NCBI RefSeq assembly: GCF_018139145.2
Contig: NC_059471.1
Coordinates: 47,375,486-47,439,485 of the forward strand
DNA: 64,000 nt
Reading direction: 5' to 3'
DNA from: Gymnogyps californianus
Lineage: Eukaryota; Chordata; Aves; Accipitriformes; Cathartidae
Of this stretch, positions 39,201-51,118 are shown piece after piece (position 1 is the first letter of the stretch; each line of letters starts with the position of its first letter). Below the pieces are notes generated by a model. It made no database searches. It was not told the origin of the DNA and was given only the letters and a program-made list of their open reading frames with translations. The translations under genes were made by a program, and so were the position numbers.

Positions 39201-42200
39201 ACCCTCAGTTACCCCAAACCTGACATGGAAGCGCACTTCTTGCAAGTGAATGATTACTCTATATCTCTAGCAAAATAGTAAGTCACATTTATTACTCTCC
39301 AGGGTACAGTGCTTCTGATTTACACACCTTTACAAGTTTCATTTCAGGGCTGAGGTTTATACTTTCGTTGGCTCAGGATCCACACAAAGCAATCCATGCG
39401 ACAACAGCAGAAGCCGCTATTGAGATGTCACACAATGGCTGGGGGTGCCACTGCCCTTCACCGAGTCCCTGAGCCACCGACTGTGACAAGCCCGGGAGGT
39501 GGGGGATCACGACATGCGCATTACTAAAGAAGCATTTCACTTGAATTACAGCACAGTTTCAGTTCCTTAATCGACCACAATGTCTAGAAAGACTACAGCT
39601 TATTTGAGAAGGCTTGATCAGCTAGGTGATTTTGAGCAATTTCCTCATTCTTCCCCCACACATAATGCGATTCCTATGCAGATGAAAATCAAATCCGGTA
39701 CACATCTATGACACTTTGAAGGCACTTCTGGACCTTCAAGCAGCATTAATGGAGGAGCAGGCGCATGGAAAAGCAGGCACACTGATACCAGTGAATGAAT
39801 CCCCAGACATCCTAGGGGGTTTCAACACACAGAATTGTGTGTCCGAGCCCAAGCAAACTGTCAACACCAAAACCAACAGGAGAGACCTTCAGTCATTCTA
39901 GGACGAGTAAACGTAACAGCCTGATGCAGATGGCTTCTGATCTGCTCACTAATTATGAATACAGATATGTTAGAAGATAGCCCAGACTGTGTTAAAAGAA
40001 CATTCAGGTAACAAACATGAAATTTATCCAAGCGATTAACTCTTATTATAAATGGTTATTTGCCTGTCTTGCCATTATACTTTATGATACTGTTCACACT
40101 AACAAAATGGGCTAACATCCCCCCCTAAGATTTCTGCTTCATTAAAAACAATGAGTGGTCGACATTATTGAATGAGTTTCTCTTCAACATCTCTTTTTAT
40201 CCCCTTACCACTATGCACAGTGAACAGTTTCTATTTTGCAGTCAGTCTTTTGCAAATTTTGCAGAGATAGCAAGAGGTACATTCTGATTGTAAGGTGGGC
40301 CTCCTACTCAATTTGAAGCCTATGCTACAAACCACAGAAGTATTAGAATATGTCAACCCTCCATGACACTTTCTGCTCCCCCCTACGAGATAGGACAAAA
40401 CCAGCAAGATTTTTCCCTTAATTTAAACTAAATAACTTGTTCTTCCTCTAACCTTACTCTTGAGAAGAGCTTTTTCTGATGAAGTTTTTCAATGAAGTCC
40501 TAAGCTAGAGACAAAGATATGTATTAAAAAAAAGGACAGTCAGAGCTGTCAACTTTGGCAAAATTTAAACAGCTTCACACATCTAAAAAGGAAAGCATTC
40601 AAATACCTTTATTACAGATATCACCAGTAGATTCACTTATATAATGTTAATATATTACCTCAGTGCAAGATACCAAGTAAGAAGAGTGTGGCCATCTCTT
40701 CCAGTACAAACTCAGGAACACCAATTCCTGACCAACTCCAGAAAAGAAGTGGAAGTATGAAACAGTGGCTTGAAATAACCCAGTGGCTTTATAGCAAAAT
40801 ATGAGTGAATACCTAAAGAATCTATCAAGTGTTTAGATTAGAAAGTCACTAGGATCAGATACAAATAGCAAATACATTGTCAGTTTGATTTCGCTCTCCT
40901 CTTTTTCAAGAGCATCCACTCTGCATTACAAACACAGTAAATTTGTGTTCTCCTCCATTTTCATTAAACAGATAAATTGAAAAGGAGAGGTAACAGGACC
41001 ACAGCCAGGAAGTCTTGCTCAGCTTCCACAGAAAAGCCAAGAAATGAGTAAACATGGTTGCTAAAAGCATCACTCTCTGTTAGAGTTAAGAGAGTTGAGA
41101 AAAGGGAGATGTCTGACTGCTTTCACTACCAGCACTACACCTACTTTATACATCAAACGCGCCTATTCTTTTGTTATCACTCCAGCAGAAAAGGTCTTGG
41201 AGTAAAGGCCAGGTGAGGTAGAAAGAAACCGGACAGTAAATGCCAGAGTACAAACATAAAAGGCTATGTCTTCCCTTGTAATTACTGTTGTGCTTTAAGA
41301 GGTTTGTTTTGTTTTGCAGAGCAAGGAAACAAGAAAAAAAAAAAAGAGTAGCGGGGAACGAGCAAAGAATTTGAGAAGCAATTAGTGACAGCTATGAAAT
41401 TAGCTCTGGGGCTTTTAGAGAAGAACAGCCTAGCAAGAGCCCTCCGCTTCCCAAGGGAGAGGAGAAAGGGACTGAGAAAGGGTCAGAAAGAGGAAACGGA
41501 AAACTTTTTCTCCAGATGGCTGCAGTTTTGCTCAATACTTGTTAAATCCACTTGGTTATACATCCCCTCTTTGTTTCACATGTCCTCTACGACACAGCAC
41601 CACGCTCAAACACAAACTCACCTAGTACTTTAAAACAGATTATCCTACTGATACCGGAAGAAAAAACAAACCTCAAAGCCTTCAGCCTGGGAGCCATACA
41701 CCCACGTTTCGGCGCGGGGGCGACCTCGGCGACTGGGGCCCCCAGCCCCCTCTAACAGCCCCCGGGAGGCTCCCGCCGGGGGGGCGGGGGGGGCACACGG
41801 TTCCCACCACCCCAGCGGTGGCAACAAACCTCGCCCGCAGCCGGGACTGGCCCCCTCGGGGGACGGGATCTCCTCCTCCGCGAGGCAGGACCCCTCCCCA
41901 CCCCGAGGAGAAGAAACATTCCCCGCCCTCCCCCCCTTGGAGAGGGGACCCCACACCCCAACTTTCTTCCCAGTGCGGAGCCGCAGCCCCTTAAAAGAGA
42001 CAAACCCGGTTGGGTCAGGGCTGCGGGCCACGGCTGGGCCCCCCGAACAGCCGCCAGCCGGAGCGGGCCGGTCCGGACCTCCCCCCCTTCCCGTACCCAC
42101 CACCGGGCCGCCCCCAGGCGGGGGCTGAGGGGGAAGGGCAGCGGCGGCGCCGTTACCTTCCCCAGGCAGATGTGGCAGGTGATGGGCAGCGTGAGGGACA

Positions 42201-42228
42201 GCGTGACGCTCGGCCCGTGCTGCGCCAT
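19733..42228 (-). CDS. OBI1: OBI1 (RNF219) RING-type E3 ubiquitin ligase, six coding exons
   Basis: ORC ubiquitin ligase 1, which in vertebrates ubiquitylates ORC3/ORC5 to promote origin firing and also associates with the CCR4-NOT deadenylase complex. Coding exons on the minus strand are 42228-42157, 37346-37211, 36215-36124, 34474-34226, 30891-30803 and 21236-19733. All have GT/AG borders and compatible phases, giving 713 residues against 726 in human. Residues 18-55 form a C3HC4 RING (C18, C21, C31, H35, C38, C41, C52, C55). Then come the conserved SPTVRKHLRKTRLELLHKEY segment, three coiled-coil stretches (exons 4, 5 and start of 6), and a long serine-rich, low-order tail. The tail contains MNRTRTSSEASMDAAYLDKI and ends in the basic, serine-rich STKRKIQSSLSSASPSK. 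The start is the first ATG of the frame in a good Kozak context (GCGATGG). All RING residues are intact. Confidence 0.97.
21237..30802 (-). other. OBI1 intron 5 (9.6 kb)
   Basis: Non-coding. It contains A-rich C-run stretches (around 26930), a 12-G run at 27553-27564, and degraded CR1 LINE sequence at about 28560-29655. Nothing else recognised; the open frames inside it are short and unrelated to known families. Confidence 0.75.
28560..29655 (+). mobile_element. Old, degraded CR1 LINE fragment(s)
   Basis: Near 28790 the plus strand reads GAGGCTTCATTTGGAAT, followed by CCCAGTTCTAAGC, closely matching the CR1 reverse-transcriptase 3' region. Near 29610, GTTAGATGATCTGGTCTC followed by CTTCTAGCTC resembles the CR1 3' end. 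The sequence between is too decayed to follow, so this may be one element or two. It lies in OBI1 intron 5, opposite to the gene, and codes nothing. Confidence 0.5.
30803..30891 (-). CDS. OBI1: OBI1 coding exon 5 (second coiled coil)
   Basis: 89 bp coding ANKKLSMENSSLLRENLR through SRSPQ and two bases of a lysine codon. Acceptor TTTCCTTAG, donor GTATGT. The splice phase fits exon 6, which supplies the last base of the lysine codon and then FGRF. Confidence 0.94.
32185..32260. repeat. tRNA-like palindromic interspersed repeat
   Basis: Arms GGTAGGGCATTCACCTGG (32185-32202) and CCAGCGAGTGCTCTACC (32244-32260) are inverted copies separated by about 41 bp. On the minus strand, TAGAGCACTCGC followed by GGTTCAGTCGT resembles tRNA A and B boxes. 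It recalls palindromic tRNA-like repeats that I associate with reptile and bird genomes. No intact tRNA fold is evident. Confidence 0.4.
32755..32823 (+). mobile_element. CR1 LINE 3' end
   Basis: GTTGGACTCTATGATCTTTA, then AGGTCTTTTTCAACCTAAATG and ATTCTATGATC, is the characteristic 3' terminus of avian CR1. The 5' limit is unclear. It is in OBI1 intron 4 in antisense orientation to the gene and is the best single clue to an avian source. Confidence 0.8.
34226..34474 (-). CDS. OBI1: OBI1 coding exon 4 (first coiled coil)
   Basis: 249 bp, 83 codons, opening DEIESLQKEVEDLR and closing NVEKLKE. A coiled coil is followed by a variable acidic linker and a second helical segment around EEWSKKLKAANDIYEKV. 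Acceptor CACCTTTAG, donor GAG|GTAATA. Confidence 0.94.
34475..36123 (-). other. OBI1 intron 3 (1.6 kb)
   Basis: Non-coding DNA between exons 3 and 4 with good splice sites at both ends. I recognise no repeat or exon in it. Confidence 0.8.
36124..36215 (-). CDS. OBI1: OBI1 coding exon 3
   Basis: 92 bp coding GGTSESDPIFSPTVRKHLRK through LLHKEYE, a highly conserved basic segment just after the RING. Acceptor GCTTTAG, donor GTAAGG; starts in phase 1 and ends in phase 0. Confidence 0.95.
36216..37210 (-). other. OBI1 intron 2 (1.0 kb)
   Basis: Non-coding. A short G run at 36526-36540 is the only low-complexity feature seen. Confidence 0.8.
37211..37346 (-). CDS. OBI1: OBI1 coding exon 2 (rest of the RING finger)
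   Basis: Reads VRHPVICVNNHVFCSIC and on to NPCKEII plus the first base of a glycine codon, supplying the remaining six RING ligands. Acceptor is a long T run ending ACTAAAAG, donor GTAAGG. It is too small to stand out as an ORF but is unmistakable by homology. 136 bp, ending in phase 1. Confidence 0.95.
37347..42156 (-). other. OBI1 intron 1 (4.8 kb)
   Basis: Ordinary AT-rich intron sequence up to about 41680, then the CpG island surrounding exon 1. An A run at 37363-37378 gives a T-rich tract upstream of the exon 2 acceptor. No exon or repeat family recognised. Confidence 0.75.
42157..42228 (-). CDS. OBI1: OBI1 coding exon 1
   Basis: Codes MAQHGPSVTLSLTL through CHICLGK, 24 residues, carrying the first two RING cysteines. 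The frame is open upstream, but the codon 30 bp earlier is GTG, so the ATG at 42228-42226 is the start. The donor is AAG|GTAACG. The exon lies in the CpG island. Confidence 0.95.
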
Positions 42229-42268
42229 CGCGGCGGCCCGGCCCGGCCCCGCCAGCACGGAAGTCCCA

Positions 42269-42293
42269 AAGGCAGGCAGGCAGGCAGGCAGGC
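42269..42293. repeat. (GGCA)n repeat just upstream of OBI1
   Basis: About six GGCA units 41 bp upstream of the OBI1 ATG, likely in the 5' UTR or core promoter. Confidence 0.9.
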
Positions 42294-45200
42294 GGTAACG
42301 GCGGCGGCGGCAGCGGCCCCCCGCCAGCCCCGCTACGGCAAGCCGGCGAGGCCAAGCCGCCGCCCGGCGGAGGGAAGGCGGCGCGCGCTTTTGCAGCGCT
42401 CCCCTGGAGGGCGGGCGGGAGCCGCGGCCCCCTCACGGCTCTGCCCGCCGCCGGGCGGCTGCTGCCCCCCGCGCGTCCCCCCGCCGCCGGCCCCCACCGC
42501 AGAAGGCTCGGCCTCGGGGCAGGCGGGGGCTCGCCGTGCCCGCCGGGGCCAGGCCAGGCCGGGCCTCGCCGGCCCGCGGCCCCGGGGAAGGTGGCCTGGG
42601 GGGCCCGCCGAGTTTTTGGCCTACGCGCGGCCTTCTTGAGGGGAAACACAGCGCCGTGGGGAGCGCTTGGTGAAGGGCCCTTGCAGGAGGAGGCCGACAT
42701 GGTTACAAGGGCTCTGCTTTCCCCTTATAAACCTGACCCTCACTCAGGTTACATTGTGTTGAATTAAATAAGCCGGCCGTTTTAATCCTGTTAATTCCCC
42801 CGAGTCTTCCTCGGCGCTTTTCCCCATGTCCCTTTTTTTCCTAGTCCAAAATACGATACAGCAAATAAGAACGTGTTCCAGGGGAAACTCCCGGGGCATG
42901 AGCCCCCCTTCCCCACTGCCTCGCATCTGGCTGCAGCAGCCCGTACCCGGCAGCGGTCTCGCGCCTGGCATCTCCCTTCGGCTCCCACGCTGCCCTCCCG
43001 CTGCGCAGGCGGCTCGGCTGAAACCCCTCGCTTCTTGGCCCAAAGCGTTGCCTGTCGGCTCAGGTGGGATTTTCACAGCCCACGCGCCTGCAGCTTCGAG
43101 GGCAACAAGGAAATGAGGACTGCGATAAGCCCCCAAGCCCTGCAAGCGCCGCACATGGTGGTGCTTGCCTAACGATGCCTGATGGAAGATCCTGTCCTGA
43201 TCCATGGAAACCGAGGGGCCAAATCCACGGATGAAAATTCGCGTCTGCCACCCGGCTTGCACCGATGACTCTCCAAACCATGGAGCCTTGGTGTTGCGCT
43301 TTCCCGGCTGCCGGAGAGCAGCTGGGAAGTGGTGCGGACGGGACAGGAGGCTCGTAGGAGTCGGCTCGCTTGACCTCAGTCCCAGGATTCCTGTAGTTTC
43401 TTGTAAACGTGCCACAGCATGCTGAAAATTATAGACCTGAGTGATTTAACATTGTGCCACATGATAAATGCTTAGAATGCTGAGGAGCTAATTCAAACAA
43501 GCGTAAAGTTGTGGATGCAATGATTAACAAGGAAAGTATCTTAGGCCGACATAGCAGACTTGCACGGATGCATTTCAATTTGATATAGGTAAGTCGCTGC
43601 AAATAAAGGGAGCAAACTAATCTGTGGTGACATTGCAGCGTAGACAAGGCCTAGTGGCTTTGATGATAACGTATGCTTAGGTGGGAAAGGACAGGTTTGA
43701 ATAAAGTATGCTTGATAAAGATTGAGTATTCACGTGTTAAAACACAACACTTTAGTAAACTTCAGAAAAAATGATTTAATGTCAAGTAAAAAAAGAACCA
43801 ATTAGCAACATAATGGACAGTACCGTTAATTATCATAAGCTGGAGTGAGTGGACATCCACTGCGAGGAGGTGCTTTTAGTCCTGGCACGATAGACCTGCC
43901 ACTTAAGTAGGAGGATGCTCAGAGAATTTTCACAAGAGAAATGTAAAATTATTGGGGTTTGAGCTTTAAAGAGAGCCACTGGAGCCTGAAATTTGTTGAG
44001 TGAGTTTATCGTGCAGCCAGTGAACTGCACAGGTATGCAGTGATTCCCTGTTACTTATCTTTCTTAGCTTTATTTTTATGTTGATTTTTATTGAAAAAAT
44101 GTGAATAGATAATACAAAGAGCAGAAAGGGTAAATGCATGAAAGAGAAATCAAAAGCAAGGAAATGCATCTTACAGTTGACATGTGAAACTCTTAAATGA
44201 ATCTGGGATAAAGCAGGAACCCTTTCAAAGGCATGACTTCCACTGCTTCAAAAAAGTGTATGTAACTGGAAAGTGACCTGTTAGAGAACAAGCTCTGTTG
44301 GGATGAATATATTTTCTCTCAACCAAAAATAGCTTGTAAAGGAGCTTATTTTTCTGGATAAGCTGCTAAAAGGAATATGTTTTCTGTGTAAGGAGGTTAA
44401 ACTTATTTGTTTAGCAGATTCCTGCTGAAGTTGGATGCCTAGTCAGTGAACGAATACTTCAAAAAATATTTGTGATCTAGTAGTGCCTGAGGTTTAGTTG
44501 AAATTTATGGGATGATGTTACCAACTCTTCAGGGGCATGGAAAATATTTAATTCTGTAGTGCTGAGAGAGAGAGAGAGACCGCAGAGAGCGAGGAGGAGG
44601 GAGCTGGAGGGGTAACAATCTGCTGCAGCTAAAGGGAGCTGAGAAATATAATGTGACTGCAGGAGGTAACAAATGTTTAAAAGGTCCAGGCTACCTAACA
44701 CCATAGTCGGTGTAGCATGGAGGGTGCTTTTGCAGTAGGGCTGGAGCCAGGATGAAACAGATAAAAAACTTCCTGGGATGCCTGGCATGCCTCTGCGGAG
44801 GCACTGTGGCTTAAGGATCAAACAGGCAGGCAGGAGATGGGTGTCTGGCCACTGCTGTTAGTCAATCTACAGAGAAAGGATGGTTAAAAGTACAGGTTAA
44901 AAGTCGAGAACCTAACCATGAGTGATCTCCCAGGATTAGGACTTTATTTGTGAAATGCTTCAGCCACTTCGCTACCTGCTCTTGAAATCTCAGAAACCTT
45001 TAGATGATTAATAGTGAAAATACGAAACATTATCACAAAAATGAAAAGTTCTTTGATGAGAGCTTGAAAGAAACTGATACAGGACAGGATAAACTAGTCA
45101 AGAGTACTAAACTGAGCCAACTAAGTCTTTTCAATGTGAGATACATATTGTTTGAGTCATAAAGCCAAATAAAGTTACCTTATTTTTGGCTTAAAGTGCA

Positions 45201-47399
45201 TAAGTTGCCTATATTTTGGATCTGTGCGTGTTTCCCAGCAGCATGTTGTGCAGAAAGAGCGAGGAGCAGGTGAGGGTGTGAACAGTGAAATTCTTGTCTT
45301 CTTGGCTGATTAGCCCAGCTGATAAGCAATAAGTAACTAATGCAGTTGTATTGTTTCTAATAATTTGGGTATGTTTGGATGTGTGGCTTTGTGCCATGAA
45401 AACCTAACTTGAAGGTCATTGTTTACACCTGCACAAATAGATACAAAACACTGATTATTTTTTTTTTCTTGTTCTGAGGTAGAAGTGACTGGAAGCTGCC
45501 AGGTGGTGCCAAGCCAGGCTATCCACTCTCAGCGTCCACTTCTGCAACAGTGAAGTCTGTTCGAGTTTGCCTTGAAGAGTTTCCTCTTTGAGAAACAAGG
45601 CTGGATCTTTAGCTTTTAAGAAGGATTTTCCAGGTGGTTTTACATGATTTAGGGGAATATAGAGTGAAATTTGCCTAAAACCAAGAGTAAAGAAGCGTGG
45701 GATTCTGGGTGCCTAAATTCAAACCCATGGTCCTTAAAACATACTACTTTCAGAAAGGGTGAAAACAGGTCCCCCCTGCTCAGGATTTTACTGTTGATGA
45801 GCCCTGCAGAGTGACGCCTTCACTGGCTCCTGTTGTGAGGCACGGGCTCGGGGATTCACCAGCTGCCTAATCACTTCTTCTTGATGCCATTCAGAGGCCA
45901 TTCAGCAGAAGGACGTAGCTCTCAGATACCCCTTGTCTATGCTGCCTGAGCACTGTAGGCTGCTCTTGCTACTTGCTCTTTGGGAGTTCCTATGTGGCTT
46001 TCATTTTAAAATGAAGGCGAATTTAATCTCTCTCTTTAAAACAACGTTTTGGGTTTTGGCTATGGAAAAAATGTTGTACCACCAGAAAGGAAATAAAATG
46101 AATGCTAGAGGCCAGAAAGTAAATCTCTGGCTGTTGGGTCAGTGAGCTGGGAGCAGAGTAAGAGCATAGCTTTGGCGATTTAATAATGTTTGAGATTGAC
46201 AGTCTTGTGTAAGCTTGGTGCAGTTAGTCTTCTTTACACGAAATAGTAAAAGATGACAAATCGCTTTTACAGATGCGGTTTTTGTTTTGAGTTTAACCGC
46301 TGTAACTTGTATCTCCTCTTAAAGTAGAACGTGCTCTCAGGCTCTGTAGTCCACAAAGGAATTCAAAATTACTATCTCAGACCTAGACATCTTCCTTTTA
46401 GGCGTCCAAAGTTCAGTGAGAAAGCCCCTGTTCTTTATGACCTTTTTTAGATTTTTTTTGATCTTGCCCTTCTGATACTTTCCATTTTTCTTGCCATGTG
46501 TCAGCAAGGAGCCAAACAAGTAAATAGAAATGCTGGGTCATATCTGAAGTCGGTGCAGCTTGCGTACCTAGGACATTAGGCTATGCCCCTTTTTCTTTTT
46601 GAGGGTCATGCAAGAGGTTGATTTCCCGTCAGACCATTTTTCAGATGAATATTTTATCCAAACAAACTGAATTATACTAGAATGATATCTGAGGGCAGGA
46701 AGAAGCTCCAGAAGTATTATGCTGTGCAGGCACTCTCTAACCCACCTGTAATGGTATGTCTCAGCCTAAGGATATCTCCATGGGTTTTTCAGGAGGCTCT
46801 CTGGGGGAAGGCTGGTTGCAATGAGCCACAGATGTACCAGGCGGTGTCCTGACCATCGAGAGGTATGGATAAACAGGCCGTGCTTTGTGTTCTGTGCTTA
46901 TTTTGTTTGCTAGTATATACAGAGCCTTTGTGAAATAGGCAATATAAGAGAGAAGAGGGGTGAATTTTAGCTACTTTTTATGCATAGAAGATCTCTCTCT
47001 AAGCCTTCCATCTGCAGAGATTTAACTGACTTCGGGAGAACGGTGCTTCTATCTAGCCATGCAGGGAACATCTTCAAGTTTGGGCCATTATTCTGCAAGT
47101 TTTGGCTGCTGCTTAACCTCTGATGTTCCTCCTTACATCAGAGTTTGAACCATGGAGTATGTTACTGACCAAATATACATGCGGGTGCAACAGGCCTTGA
47201 TTTAAACTGTAATTATGATGGCCTTTCAGTACACCTTATGGTGCCTGCTACCAGCTGAGGATCTGTCCCCCGGGATGTAGCAAGGAACGAGGCAAAGCAC
47301 TGCAACACAACAGAAAAGTTCGAAAAAGTTACAGAGATCACAGAGATCGCGGACTTTCTTTTCCTTTTTTTTTTTGGAAGCGAGGGGAGGCTGGAATTA

Positions 47400-47880
47400 A
47401 CAGTGTAAAATCTTAATGAGTAGATTGTGCTGAGCAGTGTGGTTCACCTCTATTATTCTCCCAGTCTCAAATGTTTACCAGCCAATCAGAGCGTTCCTTA
47501 AACCCAGAGATTTATAATGAAAAGTCAGCCCTAATTGAATTTCTTCATTAAGAACACCATCAAACAGATACAGAACACCTTACACCACCTTGTTTAAATT
47601 AGATTCATTTTTCTGATTAATTATTAAAAGGAAAGTTTAAAAAATCATAAAATCTTAAGTGCTATTAAAAATTGATTAGGAATGCATTTTTTCATTGACC
47701 CAGTTTGTATTTTTTTTCAATTTTTTTTTTCGTCAAAGCTAATACGTTTGAGTAGCTGCCTCAGACAGAAGTTTGTAATCATTTGGTCATCAGTCAATTA
47801 ATCACAGCTTCATAAATATTGATCTCAGATTACATTTATTCTTCATTCTTGAAAGATAGTTTTTTATTAATTTAGGCTCA
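47400..47880. promoter_or_regulatory. Candidate conserved non-coding element
   Basis: About 480 bp of AT-rich, non-repetitive sequence with many homeodomain and forkhead-like cores (AAATGTTTACC, CTAATTGAATT, GATTAATTATT, CATAAATATTGATC, GTCAATTAATCAC). It also has a CCAAT motif (CCAGCCAATCAGAG). The minus strand has ATAATTAAT at 47624-47616, an exact BRN3-class core. No ORF. It could act on POU4F1, 38 kb away, or on another gene; this is inferred from texture only. Confidence 0.4.
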
Positions 47881-50800
47881 CTCACATACATTGTGGTTTA
47901 CGCTGAAATTATTTTTAAAAGTTCTATTAAAATTTAATTTGAGCAGCCAGCCAACAGTGCAGCCACTGTACATTGTGCCACCTTTCGGCAGGTTTATCGC
48001 CTCCTCCTGAAAGGTCCTGAGTACCCACAGCTCATACCATAGGGCTTGCTGACTGGCATCTGTCACCTATAAAGCCTCTTTAGCTGGAAGTTGCAGGCCA
48101 CTGTTATCCCAGGCAGAAGGAGTAATTTGAGATTTGTCTGAGGGGAGAAAAGAGGGCTTTGGTGTTTCCCGTCCCACCCTCAGCGGCTGTGTCCTGATTC
48201 CTGGTAGCCTGTTACAGACAGTGGTGCCTTCCTGATGGTCGTACAGTGCTCTGGCTGCTCTTTGACCTCTCCCCAGTGTCAGACAAGCCGTGTGAGGGGG
48301 TGTGTTTGTGGGTACATATGTTGAATGTCCCCAGCTGTGCTGTAGTCCCTGTCACGGAAGTCATACGTGAGGTGATGACCCATCCCAGGATGGTGAGCGT
48401 ACCTGGGAGTGCTCTTGCAGGGCCTGCTACTGCATCTCTCGTGCCTGGGAGTAAACCCAGTCCTTACTTTTGCAGGAGATGCATTTGTAAACAGAAACTC
48501 CAAGGATTTTTAAAGAGAGACGCTGTAAGGAAAGGCCTGGGCTCTTTGGTCCCAAGCATCTGGAGCGGACACAGTCCTTCTCATAGCATGTTCACAACAC
48601 CTGAAGCAGTACTGAAGCAATGAAAGCAATGTTTATTAACATTGCTGGTCCAGTTGCAGCTAATAATCTCCATCATGACAATTAAATGTGGTGGGTTTTT
48701 TTGGTTTATGCTTGCTGTTGTAGTTTAAGAAACACAGATATGGACATATCAGGGGTAAGAGCACACAGCTGAAGAGTGACCTGAAGCATTCACTGAGCAG
48801 GATGAATCTTTTTCCACCCTATACTTGCGTTTTACTTTGAATGCTGTGCTTCACACTGAGAATTACAAATTTCTCCAGGCCAGGAAGATCTGAAGGGCAG
48901 AGTTGCTACAGCTTCTGCACTATGTTTGGGTTCTCTGTCCTATTCTCTGGTAAAAAAGCATGTTAAGATAAGTCACTGTTCCCTAAAATCTCACTTGACT
49001 GAGGCATTTGGAGTAATGGGATCACGTAGCAACCGTTATCTTTTACATCTCTGGAAAATCCCATGCCTCATCTTTAATGTCTGAAATCAAAACTGGTTGC
49101 CCATTGTTGTCGCTCCAGAACCATGTTTATTCTGGCACAGCTTTTCTGAGAGGCTTTGAAATACAGCTTCACGTCACGGGCAACAGAGCGTCCTGGTGTG
49201 CTCCTCAGCATCAGTATGGAGTCATGCAAACTCCTGTCAGCATTCCTTATTTTTGCTGACATTGGATGTGTGTAATGTGGAGAATGGATCATTTTTATGA
49301 CTATCCATGTATCTAAGATTGAAAAAGATTTAATTTTCAGAGTCCTATTCCCCAATCAACATATACTACTCATTTACCATATATTCTGCTGAAATGTAAC
49401 ATCCTTGTATACATTTGGCATATCCACAGCGCTAATTTTTCCCGTAAAAAGTGAAATCACACTACAGCAAGTTCTCAGACCCCTTCCTTTAAATCTCAGT
49501 CACACACAGTGTTTTTCTGCCCTTTCAGAAAAGTCATCCTGTAAGGATCATGTCAGAGACAACATGTGCAGAGGGCATCCAAATAACCATTTGTTTTACA
49601 AATAGCTGTGATGGTTTAAGATCTTACCACCTCTTAACTGTTTGCTACCCCTGTTCTCCTTATCTGTTTGCTGCAAAGTCAAACTCATTTTTCGCTTTCA
49701 TTGTCCATGGGCTGTCAAGATGCTGGACATAATTGTTTGGTTTGCATTGTGGCAAATCAAGAAGGGTATTGTCTGCTACGAGGACAGTCAGTTCCAGCAG
49801 AGAAGTGCTAGCAAGCGTACGTAATGGGGGATATGTTAAGTTACTCCAGTTATATCCTTAAAAAGATGTCTGTCTATTCTCTGTATGTTGCATAATCAGA
49901 AGTGGATTCTGAGTCCAGTCGCAGCTGACATCTTCAAACAGGAGGAGTGCTAAGGAGATCTAGTAAATATATCACCCTCTGAGCATTTCTTTGCAATAGT
50001 GTGGCGGTGGCAACCAGCTGTCTGTTTATCCAGTGATTTGACAGATGCCAGTGTGAATGTGAGCAGTGTGTTAAGTTTTGTACCGAGCTCGGTAATCCTG
50101 GACAGTCTTTCCTGGCAGAAAAGAAGAAAAGGAAAAGCTGCAAAGCAATAGAGAGAGATGACTGTAACAGTGCCCCAACTCTTCCTGGCTTTTTGCTGCA
50201 GACACCTGCAAAATGGCCCAATTGGAGTTTTCCCACTGAAGTATTATGTCACTAACTCACTGCTCAACAACTTCAGTACTTCTGAGAATGAATCCGGTAG
50301 CTGAATATGAGCTACTAGTTTATGGAAATGCATCTTTCTTTTTTTTTTTTTTCAAACTTCAATCTCTCCCTAAACGTGCAGCATTCTTTTAGTCCAGATT
50401 ATGCAAAGCTGTGTATTTTAATGAAATTGTTTTAACTTCGTAATAATGTAAGAGAAAAATAATCTTTCCTGCAAGTATATGCAGTAGATACTTCTGTCTC
50501 TCTAAATTTTGCATTAATTGGATTGAGTTGATTTAATAAGTTCAGCTGATCTTTGAAAGGCTTTCTAATGGATTTCTTCTTTTGTTAATATATATGTTTA
50601 CCCTTGGCTCAAAATCAGAGACCTATGGAGTGCAGCGGCAACCAGGGCATTGTATACGGCTCCTTGCAGGACCAGGAAAGATATATAAGATGCTACAGAT
50701 CCAAATCAGTCCCAGGTCTTTCCTGCTTGACTTACCTCTGAAATCTGTAGTCCCAGTTTCTCTGTTTCTTCATTACAATAACGTTTAGCAAAGATGTTCA

Positions 50801-50881
50801 GTATTCAAGTAATTTTTCTTGTTGTCTGTTATGGTAATGTTACCGGATTAAAACAGAAACACCCCACCTCATTTTTAATAG

Positions 50882-50946
50882 CTGATGATAGCTTGTCAGA
50901 CACGACTTCAGAGGCTTCGGAGTGCTCCTGGGACACCGCAGCTCAG
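50882..50946 (+). other. Exon-like segment A (unconfirmed)
   Basis: A 65-bp GC-enriched island in AT-rich DNA, bordered by an acceptor-like TTTTTAATAG and an ideal donor CAG|GTAAGT. It is open in the frame DDSLSDTTSEASECSWDTAAQ-like; the exact residues need not be meaningful. No family recognised. May be a lncRNA exon or chance. Confidence 0.25.
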
Positions 50947-51118
50947 GTAAGTGTAGACATTGCCTCTGAGGCTAGTTTCAGGAAAAACACAGTTAAGAAA
51001 TAGACTGCTGTACAGAGCTTACATCGACAAGAGAGGAAGGGAGGGAAGGATATAACATATATCCAGGAACTGCTGGAGTTTTATAAGCTTTGTGTTACTG
51101 TTTTTTAAATCTATCCAG

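Larger units (their letters stand above)
41690..42640. promoter_or_regulatory. CpG island at the OBI1 promoter
   Basis: Dense GC- and CpG-rich DNA spanning OBI1 exon 1 and both flanks, with no TATA-like motif noticed upstream of the ATG. This is typical of a housekeeping, possibly bidirectional, promoter. GC-rich sequence continues more weakly to about 43100. Confidence 0.8.

Noticed and set aside
41752..42258. Upstream start of OBI1 at 42258 adding ten residues
   Set aside because: That codon is GTG, not ATG; the family start MAQ is at 42228.
41645..42700. 351-codon minus-strand frame and 209-codon plus-strand frame in the OBI1 CpG island
   Set aside because: They overlap OBI1 exon 1 in other frames and are proline/glycine/arginine-rich composition artefacts.
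48246..48623. 125-codon plus-strand frame
   Set aside because: No recognisable domain and ordinary intergenic composition; probably chance.
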